Source of the DNA: DASZQL01 sp964391865
GTDB lineage: Bacteria > Planctomycetota > Phycisphaerae > Phycisphaerales > UBA1924
NCBI GenBank assembly: GCA_964391865.1
Contig: CAYMNQ010000003.1
Coordinates: 310,001-374,000, forward strand
Length of the DNA stretch: 64,000 bases
Direction of reading: 5' to 3'
The position numbers and the translations under genes are program-made. Below are positions 16,679 through 27,680 of the stretch, one piece after another. Within the stretch, counting starts at the first letter, position 1. Each line of letters starts with the position of its first letter. Below the pieces are notes generated by a model. That model made no database searches, had not been told where the DNA came from, and saw only the letters and a program-made list of their open reading frames with translations.

Positions 16679-17866
16679 ATGAGCCACCCGACCGACGCGA
16701 TGCTCGACGAAATCCCACTCAGCGAACCCGATATCAGCGAGGATGACATCCGCATGGTCGTCCGCGCGCTGCGCTCGAAGCGCCTGTCGATCGGGCCGGC
16801 GGTGCAGGCGTTCGAGGCGGCGTTCGCCGAGCGGCTGGGGCGGCGGCACGCGATCGCGTGCTCGAGCGGGACGGCGGGCCTGCACATGACCCTCTTGGCG
16901 ATGGGCATCGGGGCGGGCGATGAGGTCGTGACCACGCCCTTCTCGTTCATCGCGTCGTCGAATTGCATCTTGTATGTCGGCGCGACGCCGGTGTTTGTGG
17001 ACATCGAGTCGCGCTCGCTGAACATGAACCCGGAACTGGTCGAGCGCGCGATTACGCCGCGGACGAAGGCGATCCTCGCGGTGGAGACGTTCGGCAACCC
17101 GCGCCACATGGACGCCTACCGCGCCATCGCCGCCAAGCATGAGATCCGGCTGATCGAGGATTCGTGCGAAGGGCTGGGCGGCAGCTACAAGGGTCGCGCG
17201 GTCGGCGCGTTCGGGCACGCGTCGGTCTTCGGGTTCTATCCGAACAAGCAGATCACGACGGGCGAGGGGGGCATGGTGCTGACGGATGACGAGCGCGTTG
17301 CCGACCTGTGCCGCTCGCTGCGGAACCAGGGGCGCGCGGTGGCGCCCGCGAGCACGGGCGGCGCGCCGACGGGCTCGTGGCTGGCGCACGAGCGCCTCGG
17401 CTACAACTACCGCATGCCCGAGCTGAACGCGGCCCTGGGGTTCTCGCAGATCCAGCGCCTCGACGAGATCATCGAAGCCCGCCAGGCGGTGGCGCAGCGG
17501 TACATCGAACGGCTGATGGTCCACCCCGACATCATCCTGCCGACGATCGACGCCGACACGGTGATGAGCTGGTTCGTCTTCGTCGTGCGTTTGAGCGACC
17601 GCTACGGGCAGGACGAGCGTGATCGCATCATCCACGGGCTCCGCCGGCATGAGATCGGCGCGGCGCCGTACTTCCCGTGCATCCACCTGCAGCCCTTCTA
17701 TCGGCAGCGGTTCGGCTACGCGCCCGGCTCGTTCCCCATCGCGGAGTCCATCAGCCAGCGCACGCTCGCGCTGCCCTTTTTCAACAAACTGGGCGAGCGC
17801 GAGCAGGACCTGGCGGCCCAGACGCTGGAACTGATGATCTCGCGCGAGAACCTGCAGCGCTCGTGA
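16679..17866 (+). CDS. DegT/DnrJ/EryC1/StrS family PLP aminotransferase
   Basis: A 395-residue sugar aminotransferase-like protein. It has the family's glycine-rich cofactor site (CSSGTAGLHMTL), TPFSFIASSNCILYVGATPVFVDIE, the Asp of LIEDSCEGLG that contacts the pyridine ring, and the Schiff-base lysine at 190 in FYPNKQITTGEGGM. The C-terminal half carries GYNYRMPELNAALG and a PYFPCIHLQPFY stretch. Such enzymes make amino-sugars for polysaccharide or surface-glycan synthesis, usually from keto-sugar nucleotides. No sugar-nucleotide genes are next to it, so the substrate is unknown. A GATAAT sequence about 50 nt upstream could be a -10 box. Confidence 0.93.
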   Translation: MSHPTDAMLDEIPLSEPDISEDDIRMVVRALRSKRLSIGPAVQAFEAAFAERLGRRHAIACSSGTAGLHMTLLAMGIGAGDEVVTTPFSFIASSNCILYVGATPVFVDIESRSLNMNPELVERAITPRTKAILAVETFGNPRHMDAYRAIAAKHEIRLIEDSCEGLGGSYKGRAVGAFGHASVFGFYPNKQITTGEGGMVLTDDERVADLCRSLRNQGRAVAPASTGGAPTGSWLAHERLGYNYRMPELNAALGFSQIQRLDEIIEARQAVAQRYIERLMVHPDIILPTIDADTVMSWFVFVVRLSDRYGQDERDRIIHGLRRHEIGAAPYFPCIHLQPFYRQRFGYAPGSFPIAESISQRTLALPFFNKLGEREQDLAAQTLELMISRENLQRS

Positions 17867-17873
17867 GGAGTGC

Positions 17874-18052
17874 TTCACCGCGGAGAGCGCGGAGAAGACT
17901 AGAACTTGCCTCAGATGGACACAGATTGACACAGATGAGAAATGAGAACGACAGCAGATTCGACTCACTCGTCCTGTCTTAACTCTGTCCATCCGTGTCC
18001 ATCTGTGGCTTTTTCATTTTGAACTCCGTGCTCTCCGCGTCTCAGTGGTGAA
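17874..18052. repeat. Long nested palindromic repeat, copy 1
   Basis: The outer arms are TTCACCGCGGAGAGCGCGG and, inverted, CTCCGCGTCTCAGTGGTGAA. The inner arms are CAGATGGACACAGATTGAC and, inverted, CTGTCCATCCGTGTCCATCTG. The whole 180-bp element could fold back on itself. It starts 8 nt after the aminotransferase stop codon. Confidence 0.8.
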
Positions 18053-18066
18053 TCCCAAAACGCGGC

Positions 18067-18090
18067 GCGGCCCGGTTTTCACCGGGCCGC
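18067..18090. terminator. Bidirectional hairpin terminator
   Basis: GCGGCCCGGT and ACCGGGCCGC form a perfect 10-bp stem around TTTC. On the + side CTCTTTCTCTCC follows at some distance; on the - side GCGTTTTGG follows. It lies between the convergent aminotransferase and coiled-coil genes. The remaining 200 nt to 18305 show only GC-rich sequence with minor palindromes. Confidence 0.5.
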
Positions 18091-18305
18091 TCGCTCGCGC
18101 TCTCTTTCTCTCCCCGGGGCGAATGCTCTCCCGCCCGCCGCGTGGTGCCGGGCGGCGGGGTGAGTCTCTGACTCCTCCGGTGGACGAGCGCTGAATCTCC
18201 CTGTCGCTCCGAATTCAACGCGGGGTGCCGTCCGCGGTGCGTCCAGATCGAACTCTCGTTCTCACCAACTCCGGGCGTCAGTCGTTGATTTGATGCCGCT
18301 TGGGA

Positions 18306-18611
18306 TCACTCGTGCGACGGGCCCTCGTCCATGCCCTCGCTCTCGTTCGAGGGGCCGGCGGACTGGTCGAGCATCTTGCGGAGGTACTGGTTCTCGCGCC
18401 GCGTGGCTTCGAGATCGAAGACGAGATACTTGATGCTCAGGCGCAGGTAGTCGAGCGACTCCTGGAGGTCCTTCACCGTCTTGCGGATCTTGTCGTGACG
18501 GGCCTTGGTCTGCTCGGCGAGGTCCTGCAGTTGCTCGCGCTGCCCCTGCGGGAGCTGGTCGATCTGGCTGATGAGTTCGCCGAGCTTGTTCTGGAAGTCG
18601 CTCTCGTTCAT
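18306..18611 (-). CDS. Short coiled-coil protein conserved in planctomycetes
   Basis: A 101-residue, charged protein that is alpha-helical over its whole length, with heptad spacing of hydrophobics in FQNKLGELISQIDQLPQGQREQLQDLAEQTKARHDKIRKTV and the stretch LDYLRLSIKYLVFDLEATRRENQYLRKML. I recall proteins with the latter stretch as widely conserved in Planctomycetota, annotated only as hypothetical; this is memory, not a search. No enzyme motif is visible. The start at 18611 has GGGAG about 10 nt upstream. An oligomeric structural or nucleoid role is possible. An upstream frame extension (MTDRRHGHPRKRW) is less likely. Confidence 0.8.
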   Translation of the reverse strand: MNESDFQNKLGELISQIDQLPQGQREQLQDLAEQTKARHDKIRKTVKDLQESLDYLRLSIKYLVFDLEATRRENQYLRKMLDQSAGPSNESEGMDEGPSHE

Positions 18612-18890
18612 GGCTGTCTTCTCCCATCTCTTCCTTGGATGTCCGTGCCGGCGATCCGTCATGCCGGCACCTGGAGAACTACAACCGCCGCGCCGGAGTT
18701 TCTTGCGCGGTGGCGCGCGGGTTGTGAGAGCTTGACGCTTCGGCGGGCGCGACCGAGAAAAGCCGCACGCGTCTTCGGGAAACGGGGTTGGCGAACGTCT
18801 CGATCATGCGTTCCGTCCGGGAACCTCTGTGGCACGGCGTGCCGAATCGGGGTCCGATCGGGTGACGCCTGTTCCGAGCGTTGCGGAAAA
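18612..18890. other. Intergenic gap between two same-strand genes
   Basis: 279 nt without a gene. The part 18640-18730 is an ordinary GC-rich spacer and I see no strong promoter, terminator or repeat of the families found elsewhere. Confidence 0.4.
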
Positions 18891-19520
18891 TCAACGCCCC
18901 GAGTGGACGCGCCGCAGCGCGTCCTTCGCCGAGGCAGGGGGGTTGTCGAGCAGTTGTCGAACCTGCGGGTCGTCCATCTTCTTGGCTTCGAGGACCAGCT
19001 TTTTCAGGTGCGCGTCGCGTTCAAGGGCGAAACGATGAAAGAACTGTTCGAGTTCATGCCGGCTGAACTTGCTGAGCGGGTCACGGAGCCCGCTCTGCGC
19101 CGCCGCCCAGTCCAATAACGAGCCGCCCTGGTTCGAGAAGCGGTACAGGTCGAAGGTTGCCTTGAGGCGCGAGGTGTGGCTGTTGAACGGGTCGCGCGTC
19201 TCCTCCGGCAGCGACATGAAAATCTCGAGGGGGGTGCGGCCTTCGAGCTTGCCGAGCCACCCGCTGTCGTGGAGTTCGCTGTGGCCGTTGGTCATCGAGG
19301 GCGTGTCGCGCATCGGGACGCCGTCGGCGGGCGCGATCTCAAGCCGCGCCGGCGGCGAAGAGAGCGTCTTCAGCCCCGCGCGCTCGAAGCGGAGCGTGAT
19401 GCGCTGCACCGGCTCGCCGTTCTCGGTGACGTTCTGCACGCTGCTGATGACCCCGGCGCCCCATTCGGGCCGCCCGGTGTGAATGACTCGATCCCCGAAC
19501 TTGAAAGTCATGCTGGACAT
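18891..19520 (-). CDS. DUF3553 domain protein
   Basis: A 209-residue protein whose first 55 residues (FKFGDRVIHTGRPEWGAGVISSVQNV...) match the DUF3553 small beta-barrel, reminiscent of the CarD/TRCF RNA polymerase-interacting fold. The rest, from about residue 75 to the end, contains a segment FMSLPEETRDPFNSHTSRLKATFDLYRFSNQGGSLLDW followed by a helical tail. The family is unstudied, and a role near transcription is a guess from the fold and its divergent position beside rpoZ. The start could be 19520 (MSSM) or 19511 (MTFKFG). The N-terminal extension upstream is not protein-like. Confidence 0.85.
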   Translation of the reverse strand: MSSMTFKFGDRVIHTGRPEWGAGVISSVQNVTENGEPVQRITLRFERAGLKTLSSPPARLEIAPADGVPMRDTPSMTNGHSELHDSGWLGKLEGRTPLEIFMSLPEETRDPFNSHTSRLKATFDLYRFSNQGGSLLDWAAAQSGLRDPLSKFSRHELEQFFHRFALERDAHLKKLVLEAKKMDDPQVRQLLDNPPASAKDALRRVHSGR

Positions 19521-19710
19521 GCGGCGTGCGGTCTCTCTTCTGTCGGCGGCCTGTTCGGAACGCCGCGGTTCCGCCGCGGGCCGAGCAGCCGGGGGGCCGA
19601 AATGGGCGATCGCGCTGGCTCCGGGCGCCTGGGCTGCCCGCGGGCCACGCACCGGCCCGCGATGTGGGGCCGGGGGAAAAGGTCGGTGATTCAGGGCCGG
19701 CGAGGGGTGG

Positions 19711-19739
19711 TTGCACCGCACGGCTGATGGGGATACTAT
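19711..19739 (+). promoter_or_regulatory. Sigma70-type promoter of rpoZ-coaC operon
   Basis: TTGCAC (19711-19716) and TACTAT (19734-19739) are separated by exactly 17 nt. This is the best sigma70-like match in the window. It would start transcription near 19746, giving an 80-nt leader before rpoZ. Confidence 0.6.
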
Positions 19740-19826
19740 ATCCGATTCGCACCGGTTCCGGGAGCCCGCCGTCCATCGACGCGGGTTCATCGGCCCGTCA
19801 CCCCAACCTGCGGGAGTTCAGACCGA

Positions 19827-20099
19827 ATGATCGAAGCGCTGAAGGGCGAAGAAATTGTCGCCAAGGCCGGCGGGCGGTTCAAATTGTGCGCGCTCATCCA
19901 GCAGCGCCTCGTGCAGATTCTTGACGGCGCCCGCCCGCTCGTCGATCGTCGGCACCCGACCGATCCGACCCGCATGCGCACGGACCTGGAGATCGTCATC
20001 GACGAAATCCTGACTGACAAAATCGCGATCGACTACGACCTGACCGGCCCGCTGCCGGGCGTCACCCCGCCGGCGAAGCTGCCGGCCTCGAAGAAGTGA
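19827..20099 (+). CDS. rpoZ: DNA-directed RNA polymerase omega subunit
   Basis: A 90-residue omega subunit, which helps fold and assemble the beta' subunit of RNA polymerase. The sequence MIEALKGEEIVAKAGGRFKLCALIQQRL matches the conserved N-terminal helix; the later part is planctomycete-like, with DLEIVIDEILTDKIAIDYD and a Pro/Lys tail. It is followed 7 nt later by coaC, the same neighbour order as rpoZ-coaBC in several bacteria, and the two are probably co-transcribed from the promoter at 19711. Confidence 0.9.
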   Translation: MIEALKGEEIVAKAGGRFKLCALIQQRLVQILDGARPLVDRRHPTDPTRMRTDLEIVIDEILTDKIAIDYDLTGPLPGVTPPAKLPASKK

Positions 20100-20106
20100 G
20101 CTTGCC

Positions 20107-20727
20107 GTGACGCCGCGGCTCGAACCGAATCCCGCGAACCCGGGAGGTTGGGAGCACGACCCGCTGCGGGGCAAGCGGGTCATCGTCGGCATCACGGGCG
20201 GGATCGCCGCGTATAAAACCGCCACGCTCGTCAGCCGACTCTCGCAGGCGGGCTCTGAAGTCAGCGTGTGCATGACGGAATCGGCGACGAAATTCGTCAC
20301 GCCGCTGACGTTCCAGGCGCTCTCGGCGCGACCTGTCTACACCAGCGCGTGGCAGCATGTTGAATCGCACGACCCGCAGCACATCTCGCTGGCGCGCTCG
20401 GCGGACCTCGCGGTCGTCGCGCCGTGCACGATGGACTGCCTCGCGCACCTCGCGCACGGCTTCACGAACGACATCGTCACGCTCATCCTCAGCGCCATCG
20501 ACCGCGAGAAGACGCCCGTGCTGCTCGCGCCGTCGATGAACGAGGTGATGTGGAGCCAGCCGGCGACGCGCCGGAACCTGAAGCAGCTCGCCGCCGACGG
20601 CTACGGGTTCATCGGCCCGGGCGAAGGGTGGCAGGCGTGCCGCACGGTCGGGGCGGGGCGGATGACGGAGCCGGAAGAGATTCTGGACGTGATCCGTCGT
20701 ACTCTCTCCGGCATCCGCCATGCCTGA
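20107..20727 (+). CDS. coaC: Phosphopantothenoylcysteine decarboxylase (CoaC)
   Basis: A 206-residue flavoprotein that decarboxylates 4'-phosphopantothenoylcysteine in coenzyme A synthesis. The FMN-binding start KRVIVGITGGIAAYKTATLVSRL is followed by VCMTESATKFVTPLTFQALS, the active-site His region ESHDPQHISLARSADLAVVAPCT, the MNEVMW motif typical of PMNxxMW, and ACRTVGAGRM, which covers the flexible Cys loop. It lacks the CoaB domain, which is encoded 14 kb away. The start is GTG at 20107. Its stop overlaps the start of the next gene by 8 nt, so the three genes form an operon. Confidence 0.93.
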   Translation: MTPRLEPNPANPGGWEHDPLRGKRVIVGITGGIAAYKTATLVSRLSQAGSEVSVCMTESATKFVTPLTFQALSARPVYTSAWQHVESHDPQHISLARSADLAVVAPCTMDCLAHLAHGFTNDIVTLILSAIDREKTPVLLAPSMNEVMWSQPATRRNLKQLAADGYGFIGPGEGWQACRTVGAGRMTEPEEILDVIRRTLSGIRHA

Positions 20728-21904
20728 TGCACCCGCCCCCGATCCGCGCCCCGCTCAATCCCGCACCATGGAACGCCTGCCGCACGGGCCGGTGACGCTG
20801 GCGGAACTGACCGCTGGATTGATCTGGCCCAAACTGCTGCGCAGCGCCGCGATGGCGCTGCGCCCGGTGCGGCTGGTGCTGGCGTACGCGATGGTGCTGG
20901 CGATCGCCGGGTTCTCTGATCTGTTCGTGTGGCTGATGGGCGATCGCGCCGGCGCCAAGGTGCCGCGGGAGATCGCGCAGTCGGCGGAGACGGGGTGGTT
21001 CTGGGCGTCGCGCGAGTTCGCCGCGTTCAGTTGGAGCGACGCTCCGGCGCATCTGTGGAGCGGGTTCGTCAGCGGCCCGCTCGATGCCGCGGGGAAAGCA
21101 CCGTGGAGCGCGGCGCTGTACGCGGCGATGCTTGTGGTCCCGGTGTCGGTGTTCGGCTGCGCCATTTCGCGCTCGGCGGCGCTTGAAGTCGGCCCGCGCC
21201 TCGACGCCTCCGCGCCGGAGTCGCTGCTCTTCGCGTTGCGGCGGTGGCGCTCGCTGCTCGCGATCCCTCTGGTTCCGCCGATCTTCGTGCTGGCGCTGGG
21301 CGCGGTCATCGCAGCGCTGGGCTACGCGATGTTCCGCATCACGGGCGTCAGCGCGGTGACGAGCGTCTTCTTCGGCGCGCTGCTGCCGCTGGGCGTGGTT
21401 CTCGTCGGGCTGATCGCGTGCTATGCACTGGGGTGGCTGCTGCTGATCCCGGCGGTGGCGTGCGATGGGTGTGACGCCGCCGACGCGATCCAGCGCGCGT
21501 ACGCGTATGTGCTGGGTCGCCCGGGGCGCTTGCTGGTGTATTCGGCGGTGCTGCTGCTGCAGGGTTTGATCGCGTTTGGCGTCACGGCGTGGCTTCTGGA
21601 TGCTGTTTTCAGCCTGACGGATCATCTCGCGACGCGGTGGCTGCCGGCGGACGTGGCGGCGCTGGTGAACGACCGCTCGGCGGCGCAGGTCCACCCCGCC
21701 GCCGCGGTGGTGCGGTTCTGGAGCAGGGCGTTCGGGCTGCTGCTCCCCGCGTACGCGCTGAGCTACCTGTTCAGCGGCTCGACGATTCTGTACCTGCTCG
21801 TGCGGCGCGTGAATGATGAACATGACGAGCATGATGTGTGGCTCGAACGCGCGCCGGCGTCGCGCCAAGACGCAACGCCGACGGCGGGTGGTTCGTTCGA
21901 GTGA
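20720..21904 (+). CDS. Integral membrane protein of unknown function
   Basis: A 394-residue protein with about six membrane helices, among them LVLAYAMVLAIAGFSDLFVWL, ALYAAMLVVPVSVFGCAI, LLAIPLVPPIFVLALGAVIAAL, FFGALLPLGVVLVGLIACYALGWLLLIPAVA and LLVYSAVLLLQGLIAFGVTAWLL. The motif ACDGCDAADAIQRAYAYVLGRP after the fourth helix resembles a segment seen in large hypothetical membrane proteins of planctomycetes. No enzymatic motif is visible. Translational coupling to coaC (8-nt overlap) is likely, though no functional tie to coenzyme A is evident. Confidence 0.85.
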   Translation: MPDAPAPDPRPAQSRTMERLPHGPVTLAELTAGLIWPKLLRSAAMALRPVRLVLAYAMVLAIAGFSDLFVWLMGDRAGAKVPREIAQSAETGWFWASREFAAFSWSDAPAHLWSGFVSGPLDAAGKAPWSAALYAAMLVVPVSVFGCAISRSAALEVGPRLDASAPESLLFALRRWRSLLAIPLVPPIFVLALGAVIAALGYAMFRITGVSAVTSVFFGALLPLGVVLVGLIACYALGWLLLIPAVACDGCDAADAIQRAYAYVLGRPGRLLVYSAVLLLQGLIAFGVTAWLLDAVFSLTDHLATRWLPADVAALVNDRSAAQVHPAAAVVRFWSRAFGLLLPAYALSYLFSGSTILYLLVRRVNDEHDEHDVWLERAPASRQDATPTAGGSFE

Positions 21905-21924
21905 GCATCGCGACACGTCGCAGT

Positions 21925-22005
21925 GCGAGCCCCGAACGGGAGTGAGGGGTTCTTTCGTGCCGCGTCGCCCGATCAAGAAACCCCTCGCTCCCGCTCGGGG
22001 CTCGC
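21925..22005. repeat. Palindromic element / bidirectional terminator
   Basis: Two 30-nt arms, beginning GCGAGCCCCGAACGGGAG and, inverted, ending CTCCCGCTCGGGGCTCGC, differ at only a few sites and flank a 20-nt loop. It sits between the convergent membrane-protein and mfd genes and could terminate both. Confidence 0.7.
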
Positions 22006-22008
22006 CGA

Positions 22009-25608
<3,600 letters not shown>

Positions 25609-25742
25609 GCGCGGACTCCCCCGACCGCCCGGACAACGGGCGCGGGTTCACGGGTCAACAATCCGAACACGGATGGTAGCCATCGGGAGGCGGAGCGTGT
25701 GCCGCGATACTTCCCGAAGCGATGCGCGTCCTCCGTCGGGTG

Positions 25743-25776
25743 CCGTGGAACGGCCTGCTTTGAGGCCGATGCACGC
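25743..25776. repeat. CAGAGC-loop palindrome, degenerate copy 4
   Basis: CGGCCT and AGGCCG pair around GCTTTG, with CGTG/CACG outside. On the - strand it reads as a decayed copy of the family. It lies in the 180-nt spacer between mfd and manA. Confidence 0.4.
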
Positions 25777-25789
25777 CGCGCCGCAGCGA

Positions 25790-26788
25790 TCAACCAACCC
25801 GCGCCTCGAGAACGCCGGCCCCATCACGCGCGGCGAGTTCCGCCCCCGCGCAAGCCGCCGGCAGCAGTACCGTCACGCCCGCGCGCAGCCCGATCTCCTC
25901 AAACTCGGCTCGAACGGACCGCAGCACGGCCGACCCGCGCAGGCACATCAGCACCATCGCCCGCCCGTGTGATTCGATCGGCGCGACGCCCGCACCTGGC
26001 ACGCGCAGCTCCGATAGCGTGTAGTACTCCGTCCGCACCAGTTCCGTCCGTTGGGCGTCGTCACCCGCGCGGATCGGCTCCACCCGCGCCGGCGGGCCAA
26101 AGTCAATGCACTCCAGCGCTTCATCGACATGGAGCTTCCGGCCTGTCCGTCCCCAGTCGTACACGCGGAACGTCGTATCGCTGGGCGTCTGCACTTCGGC
26201 CACCAGCACGCCCGCGCCGAGCGCGTGGCACGTGCCGCTGGGCAGGTGATGCACGTCCCCCGCGCGCACCGGCACCGCGATCAGGTCGCCCACGATGCTC
26301 TCCCCCGCGCGCAGCTTCCGTTCGAATTCGGCGCGCGTCACGCCCGCGCGGAGCCCCTTGTAGATCACCGCGCCCGGCAGCGCGCCGAGGATGTACCAGC
26401 TCTCCGTCTTCAGGTGCGCCCCCGCATGAGCCGCGGCGTACGCGCGCGACGGGTGCACCTGCACCGACAGGTTCTCCCGTGCATCGAGGTACTTCACCAG
26501 CAGCGGCACGTTCGTCGACGGCGCGAGCGATTCGCCCAGCATCGCCGGACCCCACGCGCACAGCGCGTCGTGGACGGTCTTCCCCGCGAGCGGGCCGTTC
26601 AGGATGATCGAGCGTTCCGCCCCGCCGCCCCCGCCGTCGGCGCTGGTCGAGTCGAGGTCCGCGAGTTCCCACGATTCGCCGATCATCGCGCCGGGCGGCA
26701 GCTTCTTGCCGAGCCGCTCGATCGCGCGGCCGCCCCAGACTTTCTCTTTGAGGATGGGCTTCAGGACCAGCGGGTACGCCGCGGTCAT
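25790..26788 (-). CDS. manA: Mannose-6-phosphate isomerase, type I
   Basis: A 332-residue type I phosphomannose isomerase (short bacterial form), which interconverts mannose-6-phosphate and fructose-6-phosphate and so feeds mannose into, or draws GDP-mannose precursors from, glycolysis. Zinc ligands are visible: Gln110 and His112 in SVQVHPSRAY, Glu129 in LKTESWYIL and His188 in LPSGTCHALG; the active-site Arg is in FRVYDWGR. It starts 4 nt inside the end of the FabZ-like gene, so the two are one operon. A short Gly-rich stretch (DGGGGGAERS) is inserted near residue 51. Confidence 0.92.
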   Translation of the reverse strand: MTAAYPLVLKPILKEKVWGGRAIERLGKKLPPGAMIGESWELADLDSTSADGGGGGAERSIILNGPLAGKTVHDALCAWGPAMLGESLAPSTNVPLLVKYLDARENLSVQVHPSRAYAAAHAGAHLKTESWYILGALPGAVIYKGLRAGVTRAEFERKLRAGESIVGDLIAVPVRAGDVHHLPSGTCHALGAGVLVAEVQTPSDTTFRVYDWGRTGRKLHVDEALECIDFGPPARVEPIRAGDDAQRTELVRTEYYTLSELRVPGAGVAPIESHGRAMVLMCLRGSAVLRSVRAEFEEIGLRAGVTVLLPAACAGAELAARDGAGVLEARVG

Positions 26789-27306
26789 GACCCGGTCGCT
26801 TCCGCCGTGCGCAGCGGCTCGCCCATGTTGGGGAATGCCATCCCGGTGATCCGCCCGCTGAAGACGATCTGCCCGTCGACCAAGCCTTGCACATCGCTGA
26901 TGAACCGCTTCAGGCTGTAGCGCACGGTGTGCATCAGAAGGATGAGATCATCCCCGGGCACCACGCGCCCGCGGAAGGTCACGTCGTCGATGTGCGTGAA
27001 GCCGGCGAACCAGGTCATGCCGCTCCGCTTGTAGTACATCCAGCTCGCCAGCTGCGCCGCCGCCTCGATCATCAGCACGCCCGGCATCAGCGGGTTGCCG
27101 GGGATGTGCCCCGGCACCCAGAACTCGTCGGCGCGCGTGTGCTTGATCGCCACGCCGTGATCGTACACCGGGCCGTCGTGCCAGATGATCGCGTCGAGCA
27201 GCGCCATCATCCCGCGATGCGGGTTGGTGCGCGCGATCTCCGCCCGGTCCGCGATTCGCGCGGAGAGGTCGATCGACGAGAGATCGAACAGTTGTTCGGA
27301 CGGCAT
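26785..27306 (-). CDS. fabZ: FabZ/FabA-like 3-hydroxyacyl-ACP dehydratase
   Basis: A 173-residue single hot-dog protein of the beta-hydroxyacyl-ACP dehydratase family. The catalytic His67 is in WVPGHIPGNPLMPGVL and the catalytic Glu81 in MIEAAAQLASW, both placed as in FabZ. It would remove water from 3-hydroxyacyl-ACP during fatty acid synthesis. The N-terminus is about 30 residues longer than typical FabZ (MPSEQLFDLSSIDLSARIADRAEIARTNPHRG). Planctomycetes carry several such genes, so whether this is the main FabZ is uncertain. It overlaps manA by 4 nt. Confidence 0.88.
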   Translation of the reverse strand: MPSEQLFDLSSIDLSARIADRAEIARTNPHRGMMALLDAIIWHDGPVYDHGVAIKHTRADEFWVPGHIPGNPLMPGVLMIEAAAQLASWMYYKRSGMTWFAGFTHIDDVTFRGRVVPGDDLILLMHTVRYSLKRFISDVQGLVDGQIVFSGRITGMAFPNMGEPLRTAEATGS

Positions 27307-27351
27307 GGATACAGGCCCGCGCGCCGGAGATGGCTACCGGCCGGCTGCCTC

Positions 27352-27537
27352 TCAGTCCTTCGCGTCCGTGGCTTCGCGCAGGGTCAGGATCTTCTCGCGG
27401 ACCGCCTGGGCCGCGTTCTTGATGTCCTGCATCTGCTTGCGGACGCGCGTGCCGGCGGCCTTGTTGCCGCCCTCTGCCTTCCGCAGGTCGTCCTCGATCT
27501 CCGCCACCAGACGCTTCAGTTGCTCGAATTCCTCCAC
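27352..27537 (-). CDS. Histone H1-like protein of the Hc1 (HctA) family
   Basis: A 61-residue helical protein, MEEFEQLKRLVAEIEDDLRK..., followed by GNKAAGTRVRKQMQDIKNAAQAVR. The GNKAAGTRVRK core matches the N-terminal part of chlamydial Hc1, a DNA-compacting protein; the Lys/Ala-rich DNA-binding tail of the chlamydial form is absent or reduced to a few residues. Relatives in planctomycetes are known as short Hc1-like proteins. A nucleoid role is likely by family, not shown. It lies 45 nt upstream of the fabZ-manA operon on the same strand. Confidence 0.8.
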   Translation of the reverse strand: MEEFEQLKRLVAEIEDDLRKAEGGNKAAGTRVRKQMQDIKNAAQAVREKILTLREATDAKD

Positions 27538-27680
27538 AGGGCACTCCTCAGGAAGAAGGAAGGTTCAATCTCACGCGGTCGCCCGCCGGTCCCCGCGCCG
27601 GGGATAGAAGCGGCCCAATGTCGGACAAATCCCGACCATTGGCAAGTCGGGGGACATCATAGGACGGCTCGCCCGAATCG

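Noticed and set aside
14888..17992. Very long open frame on the - strand across the solenoid and aminotransferase genes
   Set aside because: It is the antisense of two genes with clear families. Its Arg/Pro-rich, repetitive composition is typical of GC-rich shadow frames.
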